DNA from: Pseudomonas sp. Choline-02u-1
Lineage (GTDB): Bacteria; Pseudomonadota; Gammaproteobacteria; Pseudomonadales; Pseudomonadaceae
Assembly (NCBI RefSeq): GCF_002836515.1
Contig: NZ_PJBC01000003.1
Coordinates: 124,001-188,000, forward strand
Length of the DNA: 64,000 nucleotides
Direction: 5' to 3'
Position numbers and translations under genes: made by a program. The notes beneath the pieces were generated by a model that did not search any database, was not told the origin of the DNA, and was given only the letters and a program-made list of their open reading frames with translations. Positions 24,812 to 32,497 of the stretch are shown piece after piece (within the stretch, counting starts at the first letter, position 1; each line of letters opens with the position of its first letter).

Positions 24812-26002
24812 ATGCTCAAGGGACTGATGCGCCTGGCGCCATGCGCTGCTGTGCTGTTCTCGCTGATTCCAAGTGTCCACGCCGATGATGGCCGACGCGT
24901 GTTCACCGGCACGTTGGGCAAAATGCCGATCGTCGTAGAGCTCAACATCACGCAGCAGGACGAAGTAACCGGTCGGTACTTCTACGAAAAATACCATCGT
25001 GATTTGCCGCTCAGTGGCGCGTTGCAGAACAGCACGCTGACGTTGACCGAGGGCAATAATCGCTATGGTGACGACAAGCCGCTGTCAACGTTGGAACTGG
25101 AAGAAACCGGCAGCGGCTGGCAGGGCGAATGGAAAAGTCCGCAGGGCAAGAAGCTGCCAGTGAAACTCATCGAGGCCAGACTTACCGCCCCCACCTCATC
25201 AACTTTGCCGTTCATTGCCGCTTTGCCCTACAGCGAGCCTTACGAGTATTTGCGCCTGCAGGGACTTAAACTGAAACCGGCGAAGAAAGAAAACTTCATG
25301 GGCTACGACCTGCAATGGTGGACAGAGCCTGAGACAAAGATTTCCCTGTTCAGCGTGGAGTCCGGATTGTCGAAAGATGATCAGCAACGGGTTAACCAGC
25401 AGTTGCTTGGACGCCTCTGGAATGAAGTCATCAGTTACCACGGCTGCCAGCTGCAGGGCGGCGAAAACGTCGACTTCATGCAACAGGCGCAACCGAAAAT
25501 GATCTCGCCAGCCGTGGTCAGCCTGAACATCTCGACCAGCTATTACTGCGGCGGCGCGCATCCAGACTTCGGCGATTCACCGCTCAACATTGACGTCAAA
25601 ACCGGCCACCCGCTGTCCCTCGAAGATGTGCTGTGGGTCGGTGAGGGCAAACCACTTTTACATGCCGAACGCGACAGCTTGGGCGACGAACCTCTGAGCA
25701 AGGACGAAAGTAACGCGCGCTATCAGTACGTAAGCAAAGAGTTGGTGCCGTGGGTGATCAAACAATTCACGGCACTGTACCCCACAGAAATGAAGACACC
25801 GACGGGAGATGACGACTGCAACTTCCAGGACGAAAGCATCTGGGGGACTTCGCCTTGGTACTTCACCGAGAAGGGCCTGTACCTCGGCGCGTACTTCGCT
25901 CGCGTGCAACGCTCTTGCGATAGACCTGACTGGTCGATCCTGCCGTACTCCCTGGTCAAACAACACCCTGGCGCCGTAAAACTGCAACTGCCCCAAGGCT
26001 AG
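24812..26002 (+). CDS. Secreted DUF3298-like protein, paralogue 2
   Basis: The 396-residue product is clearly related to the gene before it. It has a signal peptide ('...LIPSVHA'), 'VFTGTLGKMPIVVELNITQQDEVTGRYFYEKYHRDLPLSGAL', 'MGYDLQWWTEPETKISLF', 'TSYYCGGAHPD', 'LEDVLWVGEGKPL' and the end 'WSILPYSLVKQHPGAVKLQLPQG'. The CGGAHPD motif is closer to the DUF3298 norm than in paralogue 1 (CGGAYPD). The intergenic DNA before both genes has a similar lead ending in the start region, so a whole-gene tandem duplication is likely. An AAGGAA ribosome site precedes the ATG. Its role is unknown but envelope-located. Confidence 0.77.
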   Translation: MLKGLMRLAPCAAVLFSLIPSVHADDGRRVFTGTLGKMPIVVELNITQQDEVTGRYFYEKYHRDLPLSGALQNSTLTLTEGNNRYGDDKPLSTLELEETGSGWQGEWKSPQGKKLPVKLIEARLTAPTSSTLPFIAALPYSEPYEYLRLQGLKLKPAKKENFMGYDLQWWTEPETKISLFSVESGLSKDDQQRVNQQLLGRLWNEVISYHGCQLQGGENVDFMQQAQPKMISPAVVSLNISTSYYCGGAHPDFGDSPLNIDVKTGHPLSLEDVLWVGEGKPLLHAERDSLGDEPLSKDESNARYQYVSKELVPWVIKQFTALYPTEMKTPTGDDDCNFQDESIWGTSPWYFTEKGLYLGAYFARVQRSCDRPDWSILPYSLVKQHPGAVKLQLPQG

Positions 26003-26005
26003 CCA

Positions 26006-26992
26006 TCACTCCAACCCCGGCGCTTCACGAATAATGAAGTGATCCAGGTTCTCGATATTGGCATTGAAGACCTCGAAAGGTTTTTCGGGGTTCTTCTTGC
26101 CGGGCACCTGCTTCAACTCCGGCGTCACCCCATAGAAGAAACAGAACAACGCCTTGTCGCTATCCACGGCGTGCTTGATCTCTTCCAGAAAGGCCTTGCG
26201 CTTGCGGTAGTTGTCGATCAGCTTTCTGTTCAGATAAACACTGACCGGGTACGGCTTTTTCTTGCTGTCTCCGGGCTTCTTGAACCAGACCTTGTCCTCG
26301 AAATCGATACGAAAACTGGCGCTGTGGAAGTCCTCGATCTTCTTGATCCGCCCCCAGTAAATCAGCCCCTTGTTGTCCGTCAGATACTCGATCTTCTTGA
26401 AGAACGAACTGTACGGCGCCGTATGCTCGCCAATCTTCAACGGCATGCGCTTGAGCAACTCCTTGTCGGCGAAGTTGGAAACAAAACACTCCACCGGATG
26501 CGCAAACACACTGGTCTTGTCCGGCGCCGACTCACGACTCGCTGACTCCTTACCACTGTCTGCCACCATCCGAACCGGATCATCGCGCAACACATCCGCC
26601 GCCCCCGCTGGCGTGACAGGCTTGCGTACATACTCACGCCGGGTCAGCAATAACTCCGATGGGAAATGCTCCTCACGCCCGTCATCCACCTCGCCATCCG
26701 CCGTCTCAACAACAGACGCCGACGCCTTCAAACTCACATACGGACAACCCGCCACATGCTGCGTCGTGGGCAGATTCTTGAAGTGCGGCGTGCGCACGTA
26801 ATTCACATTCTTGGCATTGAATGTACCCAACTCATTGGAAGCCTCGAACGCCGCACGACAGGCATCGTTGGGGCACTGGAAGTGTTCCTTCGCCGAGTCA
26901 AACGCCACCGTTTCATCGAAATTGAGATCGCGAACATCATAGATCGACAACTTGTCGTCGAGGCTGAGGCAGTAGGCGAGATCGAATTTCAT
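26006..26992 (-). CDS. Uncharacterised protein with CoiA-like zinc motif
   Basis: The 328-residue cytosolic protein has an N-terminal cluster Cys40-x4-Cys45 ... 'RTPHF' (69-71) ... His79-x3-Cys83 ('CPNDACRAAF', 'TQHVAGCPY'). This resembles the zinc-finger start of CoiA-like competence/nuclease proteins. The rest is not recognised: a variable middle at ~95-165, and a C-terminal part with 'IEYLTDNKGLIYWGRIKKIEDFHSASFRIDFEDKVWF'. An upstream in-frame start (27055) is possible, but the ATG at 26992 begins the conserved-looking 'KFDLAYCLSL'. It follows an HNH endonuclease gene on the same strand, so a nucleic-acid or defence role is possible. Confidence 0.6.
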   Translation of the reverse strand: MKFDLAYCLSLDDKLSIYDVRDLNFDETVAFDSAKEHFQCPNDACRAAFEASNELGTFNAKNVNYVRTPHFKNLPTTQHVAGCPYVSLKASASVVETADGEVDDGREEHFPSELLLTRREYVRKPVTPAGAADVLRDDPVRMVADSGKESASRESAPDKTSVFAHPVECFVSNFADKELLKRMPLKIGEHTAPYSSFFKKIEYLTDNKGLIYWGRIKKIEDFHSASFRIDFEDKVWFKKPGDSKKKPYPVSVYLNRKLIDNYRKRKAFLEEIKHAVDSDKALFCFFYGVTPELKQVPGKKNPEKPFEVFNANIENLDHFIIREAPGLE

Positions 26993-27081
26993 GGTGGGGC
27001 TCGGATCCTTGAGTTGGGGAGGGGTATTAATAGCGGGAGGCGGCGCGGGTTGCACTGATTGTTTTCAGGATGATGCAAATC

Positions 27082-27207
27082 CTGTGGGAGCCAGCCTGCT
27101 GGCGATTCTTGGCATCAACCAGAGTTCAATGCTCACACCGTCATTGCAGGCCACGCATCACCCTGTGGCGAGGGAGCTTGCTCCCGTTGGGCTGCGAAGC
27201 AGCCCCA
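27082..27207. repeat. Two REP-type elements of a different subtype
   Basis: CTGTGGGAGCCAGCCTGCTG (27082-27106) and the P. fluorescens-type CTGTGGCGAGGGAGCTTGCT element (27163-27207), which has a second hairpin GGGCTGCGAAGCAGCCC. Both lie between the CoiA-like and HNH genes. Confidence 0.7.
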
Positions 27208-27242
27208 AGAACAACAGATACGGTTAGTAAGACAAACCGCGA

Positions 27243-27956
27243 TTACTCCTTTTCGAGTCTTCCAACGTTGTCATACAGCCAAGCAGTGAAAGCCTCTCTG
27301 TCGTCAGAATGGTGGCAGCGTCGATGACAGTTTGGGCATAGCGCTACGGTGTTGGTCTTGAAGTCCGTCCCGTTGTCCGACAAATGCTTAACGTGGTGAA
27401 CCTCAAGGTAAGGTTCTCCATTCATTTCAAACGGACCTGATTGTCCACATCCCTCACAGACACCCTTGGCGTTGAACAGAATCCAATCTTTGACTTTGGA
27501 TATGCGGGCGTAGGTTTTGGTTGTCCTGACGATTTGCTGAGGTATCTGCACACCCTCTGGCTCACTCACAAAATCACGTTGTTTCGCTTGTTGTACATTT
27601 CGAAGTGATGATTCTTCTTGCGTTGAAGGTGTACCGGAATCCAGCGTAATGAGGCCTTTAGATTCTAGGATTTTGATCAGACGCGCGGTAATCCCCGAAC
27701 CGAGATTCACCTTTGGTTTGTAGCTAGAGATCGTTTTCAGCCCAAGATCTTCGAACAGAGCGGTAATGTTCTGCAGTCGATAGTCAATCGACTTGGTGTT
27801 TCGCCCGGCGAGTACGCCGTTCTGCAGACGCTTATGCTCCAAGGACTTATTAAATTTTTGTTCATTTGGGTAGCGAGTCTGAATATCGAGATAGCCATCA
27901 ACCGAAGCTTCAAGCTCCTCATCCGTCCAGCCACTATTTTCTTTTTCCGTATCCAT
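27243..27956 (-). CDS. HNH endonuclease (McrA-like)
   Basis: The 237-residue protein ends in an HNH nuclease domain. It has zinc knuckles Cys167-x2-Cys170 and Cys207-x2-Cys210, and the catalytic 'EVHHVKHLSDNGTDFKTNTVALCPNCHRRCHH' with His187/His188. The N-terminal ~100 residues ('WTDEELEASVDGYLDI', 'NKSLEHKRLQNGVLAGRNTKSIDYRLQNITALFEDLGL') form a domain found in modification-dependent HNH restriction proteins. It may therefore cut modified or foreign DNA. The ATG sits seven bases after a hairpin and has no normal ribosome site, which is odd. Confidence 0.85.
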   Translation of the reverse strand: MDTEKENSGWTDEELEASVDGYLDIQTRYPNEQKFNKSLEHKRLQNGVLAGRNTKSIDYRLQNITALFEDLGLKTISSYKPKVNLGSGITARLIKILESKGLITLDSGTPSTQEESSLRNVQQAKQRDFVSEPEGVQIPQQIVRTTKTYARISKVKDWILFNAKGVCEGCGQSGPFEMNGEPYLEVHHVKHLSDNGTDFKTNTVALCPNCHRRCHHSDDREAFTAWLYDNVGRLEKE

Positions 27957-27963
27957 AAAATCG

Positions 27964-27984
27964 CCGAGGGTTGAAAACCCTCGG
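27964..27984 (-). terminator. Hairpin directly before the HNH gene start
   Basis: A nine-base stem (CCGAGGGTT/AACCCTCGG) with a three-base loop is followed on the minus strand by CGATTTTATG, where ATG is the HNH start. It may be the terminator of the upstream BRO-N gene or a control hairpin for HNH expression. Confidence 0.55.
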
Positions 27985-28072
27985 ACGATACTGAGTGGCC
28001 ATCACAGATGTCTACGAAAATTCCTACAAAAAATAGCGACGGATCTCGCGTGCATTCCTACAAGAGCATCGC

Positions 28073-28654
28073 TCAACCCATCGAATGCTTCGACGCCTGA
28101 AACGCCTGAGCGACCCTTCGCCACCAAGGCTTCGTCGCCATCGCTTTTCGTGGTGTCTGATCGCTCAACAGATAAGGCATGTCCCGCAGCCGAATCCAAT
28201 TTTCGTTCTGCCAATGCAGCAGACTCAAAGACATCTCCGGCCAATCCAACAAACTCAACATCGGCCGATCTGAATGCCCCGAGTGTTCTGCATCGCGTAA
28301 GGCCGGCACTACCTGATGAGTCAGCCACTCACGCAGCAACCGATTGCCCGGAACGTAGTGATAAACCAGCAGCGCATAGACGCCGGATTCACTGAGCATC
28401 AATAGCTTTTCGGGTTGCCGGAAATACTCAATCGACAGGACGCGACGTTGATCCTTGTCTAGCTTGTTGACCATGCGTTCGCTGAGATGCACACCCATCA
28501 AACGACCGATGTCGCGGGCGCAAAACCATGGCTGGTTTTCAACCAAAAGGCCGTGCAGATAGAGGCCGTGGCGTTTAAAAGTCGCGGGAATGATTGGTTC
28601 AGCAAGGTCGTCCTCCGAGGTAGCGGGAGGCAGCAGCCATTTTTTTGCAAACAT
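28073..28654 (-). CDS. BRO-N domain protein (phage antirepressor-like)
   Basis: The 193-residue product has a BRO-N (phage regulator) fold: 'HGLYLHGLLVENQPWFCARDIGRLMGVHLSERMVNKLDKDQRRV', 'LLMLSESGVYALLVYHYVPGNRLLREWLTHQVVPALRDAE'. The C-terminal tail is not recognised. BRO-N proteins are DNA-binding phage or prophage regulators. The start has TAAGGA just upstream, and the ribosome site overlaps an arm of an inverted repeat (AACGTAGAGG), suggesting autoregulation. It lies in an AT-rich island with the HNH gene downstream. Confidence 0.8.
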   Translation of the reverse strand: MFAKKWLLPPATSEDDLAEPIIPATFKRHGLYLHGLLVENQPWFCARDIGRLMGVHLSERMVNKLDKDQRRVLSIEYFRQPEKLLMLSESGVYALLVYHYVPGNRLLREWLTHQVVPALRDAEHSGHSDRPMLSLLDWPEMSLSLLHWQNENWIRLRDMPYLLSDQTPRKAMATKPWWRRVAQAFQASKHSMG

Positions 28655-28661
28655 ATCCTTA

Positions 28662-28805
28662 CCTCTACGTTTAAGTTAAAAGAGCCGTAACCCAACGTAG
28701 AGGAATTAAGAATATCCCAACAAGCATTATTGTTTACGCATTAAAACATATATATTCTTGATGGAATATAGATCGTAATGTGTAAATAAGTCAGCTTCTA
28801 CGTTG
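28662..28805. promoter_or_regulatory. Three-copy operator-like inverted repeats (CCTCTACGTT)
   Basis: CCTCTACGTT at 28662-28671, its perfect reverse complement AACGTAGAGG at 28694-28703, and CTTCTACGTTGGG from 28796, which also mirrors CCCAACGTAGA at 28691-28701. They lie just upstream of the BRO-N gene and partly cover its ribosome site. They look like sites for a DNA-binding regulator, possibly the BRO-N protein itself. Confidence 0.5.
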
Positions 28806-28817
28806 GGTGTTTCTTAG

Positions 28818-28840
28818 GCACCTATGTGTACCTTAGGTGC
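28818..28840. promoter_or_regulatory. Small palindrome GCACCTA/TAGGTGC
   Basis: Seven-base perfect arms around a nine-base centre in the intergenic region between the BRO-N gene and the phage-type gene. It may be an operator or a hairpin in a leader RNA. Confidence 0.35.
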
Positions 28841-28895
28841 GATAGGTTTTCGCGTCAATAAGGTTGTGTGCTTTTTTATGTGGGAATTGTCTGTA

Positions 28896-28927
28896 AATCT
28901 AGGCGATGTATTGATATCGCCTAGATT
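28896..28927. terminator. 12-bp inverted repeat, probable terminator
   Basis: AATCTAGGCGAT and ATCGCCTAGATT with an eight-base loop, 14 bases past the stop of the phage-type gene. The T tract is weak on the minus strand and better (TTATTTT) on the plus strand, so it may act in either direction. Confidence 0.55.
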
Positions 28928-28941
28928 ATTTTCGGTTTGGT

Positions 28942-29826
28942 TTATTTTTTTAGAGACAAAAGAAGTGCGCCTGCGGTGCCCTGGGGAATAAGGCCTTGCG
29001 CTATTTTTTTCTGTAAATATGCAGGGAATTTTTGAGGTAAATATATCTTTTCTAGCCAGATTCTGAAATCGCCCAGAGCGCTCAGTGGATATATATTTGC
29101 TTCGGTTTTTGCTGCTGATTGAGGGAAGTAGTCTGGGTATTCATGAGGGAATTTTTTTCTCTCACCATGGACTGCTTCGAGATTTTCTGAAGCCCAGTGT
29201 CTGGCCCACATCTGCCCAACACTGATGTCTGGAACAGTATGTGTGTCAATGATCAGTCCTGACTCAATTGCAGATACAACGATGTCTGCAATTTCTCTGA
29301 AAACACTAAAGAAACCTGCAGGCAGTTTGTTTAGTAAGATTCTGTCGTGGTAGTGGCGCCATGAGTCTAGTTTAAGTGACTCGGGCGAGAATCCAACTCC
29401 TTCGTAGATAAAGGCCCGCAGGGTTCTGCGGGCTAGCAGCCTAAAGTTTCTTTGCGCTATCTGGTTGTCGGTATTATCTGAGTCAAATGCGTAATATTCT
29501 AGGATTGCCATGCAGACTGTGTCTGGGTAGGCGCTGATTTTTTGGCCGTTTTGCTCTGTTTTAATAACTATTCGTTCAGTTGTGAAATTTTGCTGAATCA
29601 ATAGCTGTTTAATTCTTTTTCCTCTGGGCTTGAATACTTCATCGTGCCAATTGTTAGCTAAATCACTGATCGTTTTAGGGTTTACTCCGCAGAGCCTAGC
29701 TAAGCCTCTTTCGGTGAGATAAGGGGTAGTGTCGTTCAAAACGCCCATTTGTATCCCGTCGATCTCCGCGAAAGAAGCCGAGGGCAATTCTAGCGGTAGT
29801 TCTGACTGCATTAGCTCGCTCATCAT
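28942..29826 (-). CDS. Uncharacterised phage-type protein with N-terminal HTH-like segment
   Basis: The 294-residue product is not assigned to a named family. Residues ~37-60 ('LTERGLARLCGVNPKTISDLANNW') look like an HTH. The middle ('YPDTVCMAILEYYAFDSDNTDNQIAQRNFRLLARRTLRAFIYEGVGF') resembles the phage-associated proteins encoded beside BRO or KilA genes. The C-terminal part ('YPDYFPQSAAKTEANIYPLSALGDFRIWLEKIYLPQKFPAYLQKKI') is distinctive. It is co-translated with the upstream BRO-N gene (TGATG overlap) and its DNA is visibly AT-rich compared with the flanks. It could be an abortive-infection or prophage-regulatory protein. This is inference. Confidence 0.65.
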   Translation of the reverse strand: MMSELMQSELPLELPSASFAEIDGIQMGVLNDTTPYLTERGLARLCGVNPKTISDLANNWHDEVFKPRGKRIKQLLIQQNFTTERIVIKTEQNGQKISAYPDTVCMAILEYYAFDSDNTDNQIAQRNFRLLARRTLRAFIYEGVGFSPESLKLDSWRHYHDRILLNKLPAGFFSVFREIADIVVSAIESGLIIDTHTVPDISVGQMWARHWASENLEAVHGERKKFPHEYPDYFPQSAAKTEANIYPLSALGDFRIWLEKIYLPQKFPAYLQKKIAQGLIPQGTAGALLLSLKK

Positions 29827-30599
29827 CAGCTCCGAATAAGTTTTATGGCTTCATTTATTAGTAATGGAGGGTACAGATAATCCATGTGAGATTCTGGGTT
29901 TTTCTTCTTGTTATAAGTTATGCCCTGTTCCAAGCACAGTTTTGCGCACATGGCTCTCAGATGTTGCAGGTCAATAATTATAGAGCTGTCCGAGCAGTAG
30001 TTTTGCACATCTATAAGGTCGGAGTTATCACTTGGAAGCGTAATTGTCTCGATTTTCTGATTTATTTCTTCGAGTTGTCGCTCGGTTTCTTCAAAGCGTA
30101 AACGGGTTTCGTTGGCGAGTTTTTCTCGCTCTTCGATTTCTTTTATAAGTAGATTGGTATGCTGTGCGAGGGTTTGGGCTAGAGACATTATCTCTGAGCC
30201 GCCCTGTTTAACTGGTACGGGGTATGTTCCGTACTTTCTTACTGCCGGTATTACTTCGTGAAATATCCATCTTTGGAATGATTTACTGGCTGGAGTGCTG
30301 TCGCGAGAGATTATTCGGTATAAACCGGGTTCTGTAATAAAAACCTCTGTTCTCGGTTGCGCAGATAAATCGTCGATAACTGGGGAGTGTTTGTATTCGT
30401 CGCTGTCCAGTACATCGCGTTGAGCTTTTACTAACTGTCCTAGACCAGTTTTACCTTGTTCGTTTATAGCTGTATTTGTTTTTGCTAGAGTCAAAACAAC
30501 ATCTTCTAACGAGATGTATAAGTTTTCATCGATGTAGAAGCTTCTGATTTTCGAGGTGCCATGAATAGCGTGATAATCCAGCAGTATTGGCGTATGCAT
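29826..30599 (-). CDS. BRO-N domain protein with coiled coil
   Basis: The 257-residue product has an N-terminal BRO-N domain (~15-120: 'RSFYIDENLYISLEDVVLTLAKTNTAI', 'TEVFITEPGLYRIISRDSTPASKSFQRWIFHEVIPAVRKYGTY'). A long charged coiled coil (~130-190) and a short C-terminal region ('IDLQHLRAMCAKLCLEQGITYNKKKNPESHMDYLYPPLLINEAIKLI') follow. Its ATG comes 13 bases after the nrdB terminator hairpin, with AGGAA between. It overlaps the next gene by one base. It is AT-rich, like foreign or phage-derived DNA. Confidence 0.8.
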   Translation of the reverse strand: MHTPILLDYHAIHGTSKIRSFYIDENLYISLEDVVLTLAKTNTAINEQGKTGLGQLVKAQRDVLDSDEYKHSPVIDDLSAQPRTEVFITEPGLYRIISRDSTPASKSFQRWIFHEVIPAVRKYGTYPVPVKQGGSEIMSLAQTLAQHTNLLIKEIEEREKLANETRLRFEETERQLEEINQKIETITLPSDNSDLIDVQNYCSDSSIIIDLQHLRAMCAKLCLEQGITYNKKKNPESHMDYLYPPLLINEAIKLIRS

Positions 30600-30612
30600 T
30601 TTAATTTCCTAT

Positions 30613-30640
30613 AAAAAAGCCCCGCACTTGCGGGGCTTTA
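30613..30640 (-). terminator. Rho-independent terminator after nrdB
   Basis: On the minus strand a GCCCCGCA-AGTG-CGGGGC stem is followed by a T run. It stops nrdB transcripts and lies only 13 bases before the start of the BRO-N gene of the island. Confidence 0.85.
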
Positions 30641-30699
30641 ATTTATTCAGCTAAGCATCCTTTAGGCTTTTTCTGTTATAGCATGGCTCAACGCCATCA

Positions 30700-31950
30700 T
30701 CAATCCCAGCTCAACGCACCACCAGTCTGATACTCAATAACCCGCGTCTCAAAGAAATTCTTCTCTTTCTTCAAGTCCATAATCTCGCTCATCCAAGGGA
30801 ACGGGTTAGTCGTCCCTGGGTATTCCTCTTTCAAACCGATCTGCGACAACCGACGGTTAGCGATGAACTTGAGGTAGTCCTCCATCATCGCCGCATTCAT
30901 CCCCAACACCCCGCGAGGCATGGTATCCCGCGCGTATTCGATCTCCAGCTGCGTGCCCTGCAGGATCATCTGGGTCGCTTCTTCTTTCATCTCAGCATCC
31001 CACAAGTGTGGGTTTTCGATTTTGATCTGGTTGATCACGTCGATGCCGAAGTTCAGGTGCATGGATTCGTCGCGCAGGATGTACTGGAACTGCTCGGCGA
31101 CGCCGGTCATTTTGTTGCGGCGGCCCATGGAGAGGATTTGGGTGAAGCCGCAGTAGAAGAAGATGCCTTCCAGAACGCAGTAGTAGGCGATCAGGTTGCG
31201 CAGCAACTCTTTGTCGGTGTCCGGGGTGCCGGTTTCGAACTTTGGATCGGAGATCGAGCGGGTGTACTTCAGGCCCCAGGCTGCTTTTTTCGCGACCGAT
31301 GGGATCTCGTGGTACATGTTGAAGATTTCGCCTTCATCCATGGCCAGCGATTCGATGCAGTACTGGTAGGCGTGGGTGTGGATCGCTTCTTCGAAAGCCT
31401 GGCGCAGGATGTACTGGCGGCATTCCGGGTTGGTGATCAGGCGGTACACGGCCAGGACCAGGTTGTTGGCAACCAGGGAGTCGGCGGTGGAGAAGAAGCC
31501 GAGGTTGCGCATGACGATGCGGCGCTCGTCGTCGGTCAGGCCTTCCGGGTTTTTCCAGAGGGCGATGTCGGCGGTCATGTTGACTTCTTGCGGCATCCAG
31601 TGGTTTGCGCAACCGTCCAGATACTTCTGCCAGGCCCAGTCGTACTTGAATGGCACGAGTTGGTTGAGGTCGGCGCGGCAGTTGATCATGCGCTTTTCGT
31701 CAACGGCGACACGGGCGGAGGCGCCTTCGAGTTCGGCGAGGCCTTCGGCGACGTCGAGGGAGTTCAGTGCAGCCTTGGCGCGGGCCACGGCGGCCGAGTC
31801 GTCGGCGGTGACGGCGCGGGCTTCCAGCGCCGCGGCGCCGCCGGCGTTGTCGAGGCGGTCCATGTTGGCTTCGCTTGCGTGGCCGGCGTTGGCGCCTTTC
31901 ACGGTTGCGACTTCACTGTCTTCTTTATCGAATTCGTCCCAGCTCAGCAT
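30700..31950 (-). CDS. nrdB: Class Ia ribonucleotide reductase, beta subunit
   Basis: The 416-residue protein is the small, iron-tyrosyl-radical subunit that reduces ribonucleotides with NrdA. Family segments visible are '[67 protein letters not shown]', with the di-iron ligands, and '[34 protein letters not shown]'. The first ~70 residues are an extension typical of pseudomonad NrdB. The ATG at 31950 has GGAG upstream; an earlier in-frame start is not credible. nrdA is not adjacent in this window. A NrdR-like box ~430 bases upstream suggests deoxynucleotide-responsive repression. Confidence 0.95.
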   Translation of the reverse strand: MLSWDEFDKEDSEVATVKGANAGHASEANMDRLDNAGGAAALEARAVTADDSAAVARAKAALNSLDVAEGLAELEGASARVAVDEKRMINCRADLNQLVPFKYDWAWQKYLDGCANHWMPQEVNMTADIALWKNPEGLTDDERRIVMRNLGFFSTADSLVANNLVLAVYRLITNPECRQYILRQAFEEAIHTHAYQYCIESLAMDEGEIFNMYHEIPSVAKKAAWGLKYTRSISDPKFETGTPDTDKELLRNLIAYYCVLEGIFFYCGFTQILSMGRRNKMTGVAEQFQYILRDESMHLNFGIDVINQIKIENPHLWDAEMKEEATQMILQGTQLEIEYARDTMPRGVLGMNAAMMEDYLKFIANRRLSQIGLKEEYPGTTNPFPWMSEIMDLKKEKNFFETRVIEYQTGGALSWD

Positions 31951-32376
31951 GACGTGTCGTCTCCTGCGTGAGGGCTTGTGCCCGTGTGAAACCTGATGGT
32001 TTGGTTTTTCACACGGCCAAAGCCGCGTTGGATGTCGTTTTTTGCAGCGCTGCACGCAGGCAAATAAACAGAAATTTTGACGGGTTCCGAGAGCCTCTGA
32101 TGGGCGCAATCAGCGTCGGGCACTGTTGCGGGGCTTCAGAATGGCTTTTGCTCCCTGTAAGGGAATATTGCTGACCCGTATGGGGCGGCATTATAGGGAA
32201 ATTTTTACCGGCGTGGTGCGGCGAATCGGCTCATGGCGAGGCCGAGGAAGGGGTGGATTTCGATCCGACCGAGGGATTACAGGGCTTTGCGCGGAGTCGA
32301 CCCCTGCAGATTTTTTTTCGTTAAATTTTTGGCAGATGATTTTCTGTTTAAAAAATAGCCAGAAAAGCGCGTTTTT

Positions 32377-32390
32377 CACTATATCTAGTG
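32377..32390 (-). promoter_or_regulatory. NrdR-like box upstream of nrdB
   Basis: CACTATATCTAGTG is a near-perfect palindrome that closely resembles the NrdR consensus ACACTATATATAGTGT. It lies in the 547-base region before nrdB, which has no other gene. A second box at three helical turns could not be seen clearly. Confidence 0.6.
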
Positions 32391-32497
32391 TTTTGCAAGC
32401 GTTTTTCGCGGCTCCAGACACAACTGAGCCCGACCGAAGCCGGGCTGGAATCGACCCTCGATGTAGCACTGAGCGATCCGATTCGGTGCAGTCTGAT

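Noticed and set aside
28002..28328. Alternative minus-strand frame overlapping the end of the BRO-N gene
   Set aside because: It is out of frame with the recognised BRO-N protein and has no family features.
28662..28805. CRISPR array
   Set aside because: Repeated motifs are only three, in mixed orientation and irregularly spaced, so they are operators or hairpins, not an array.
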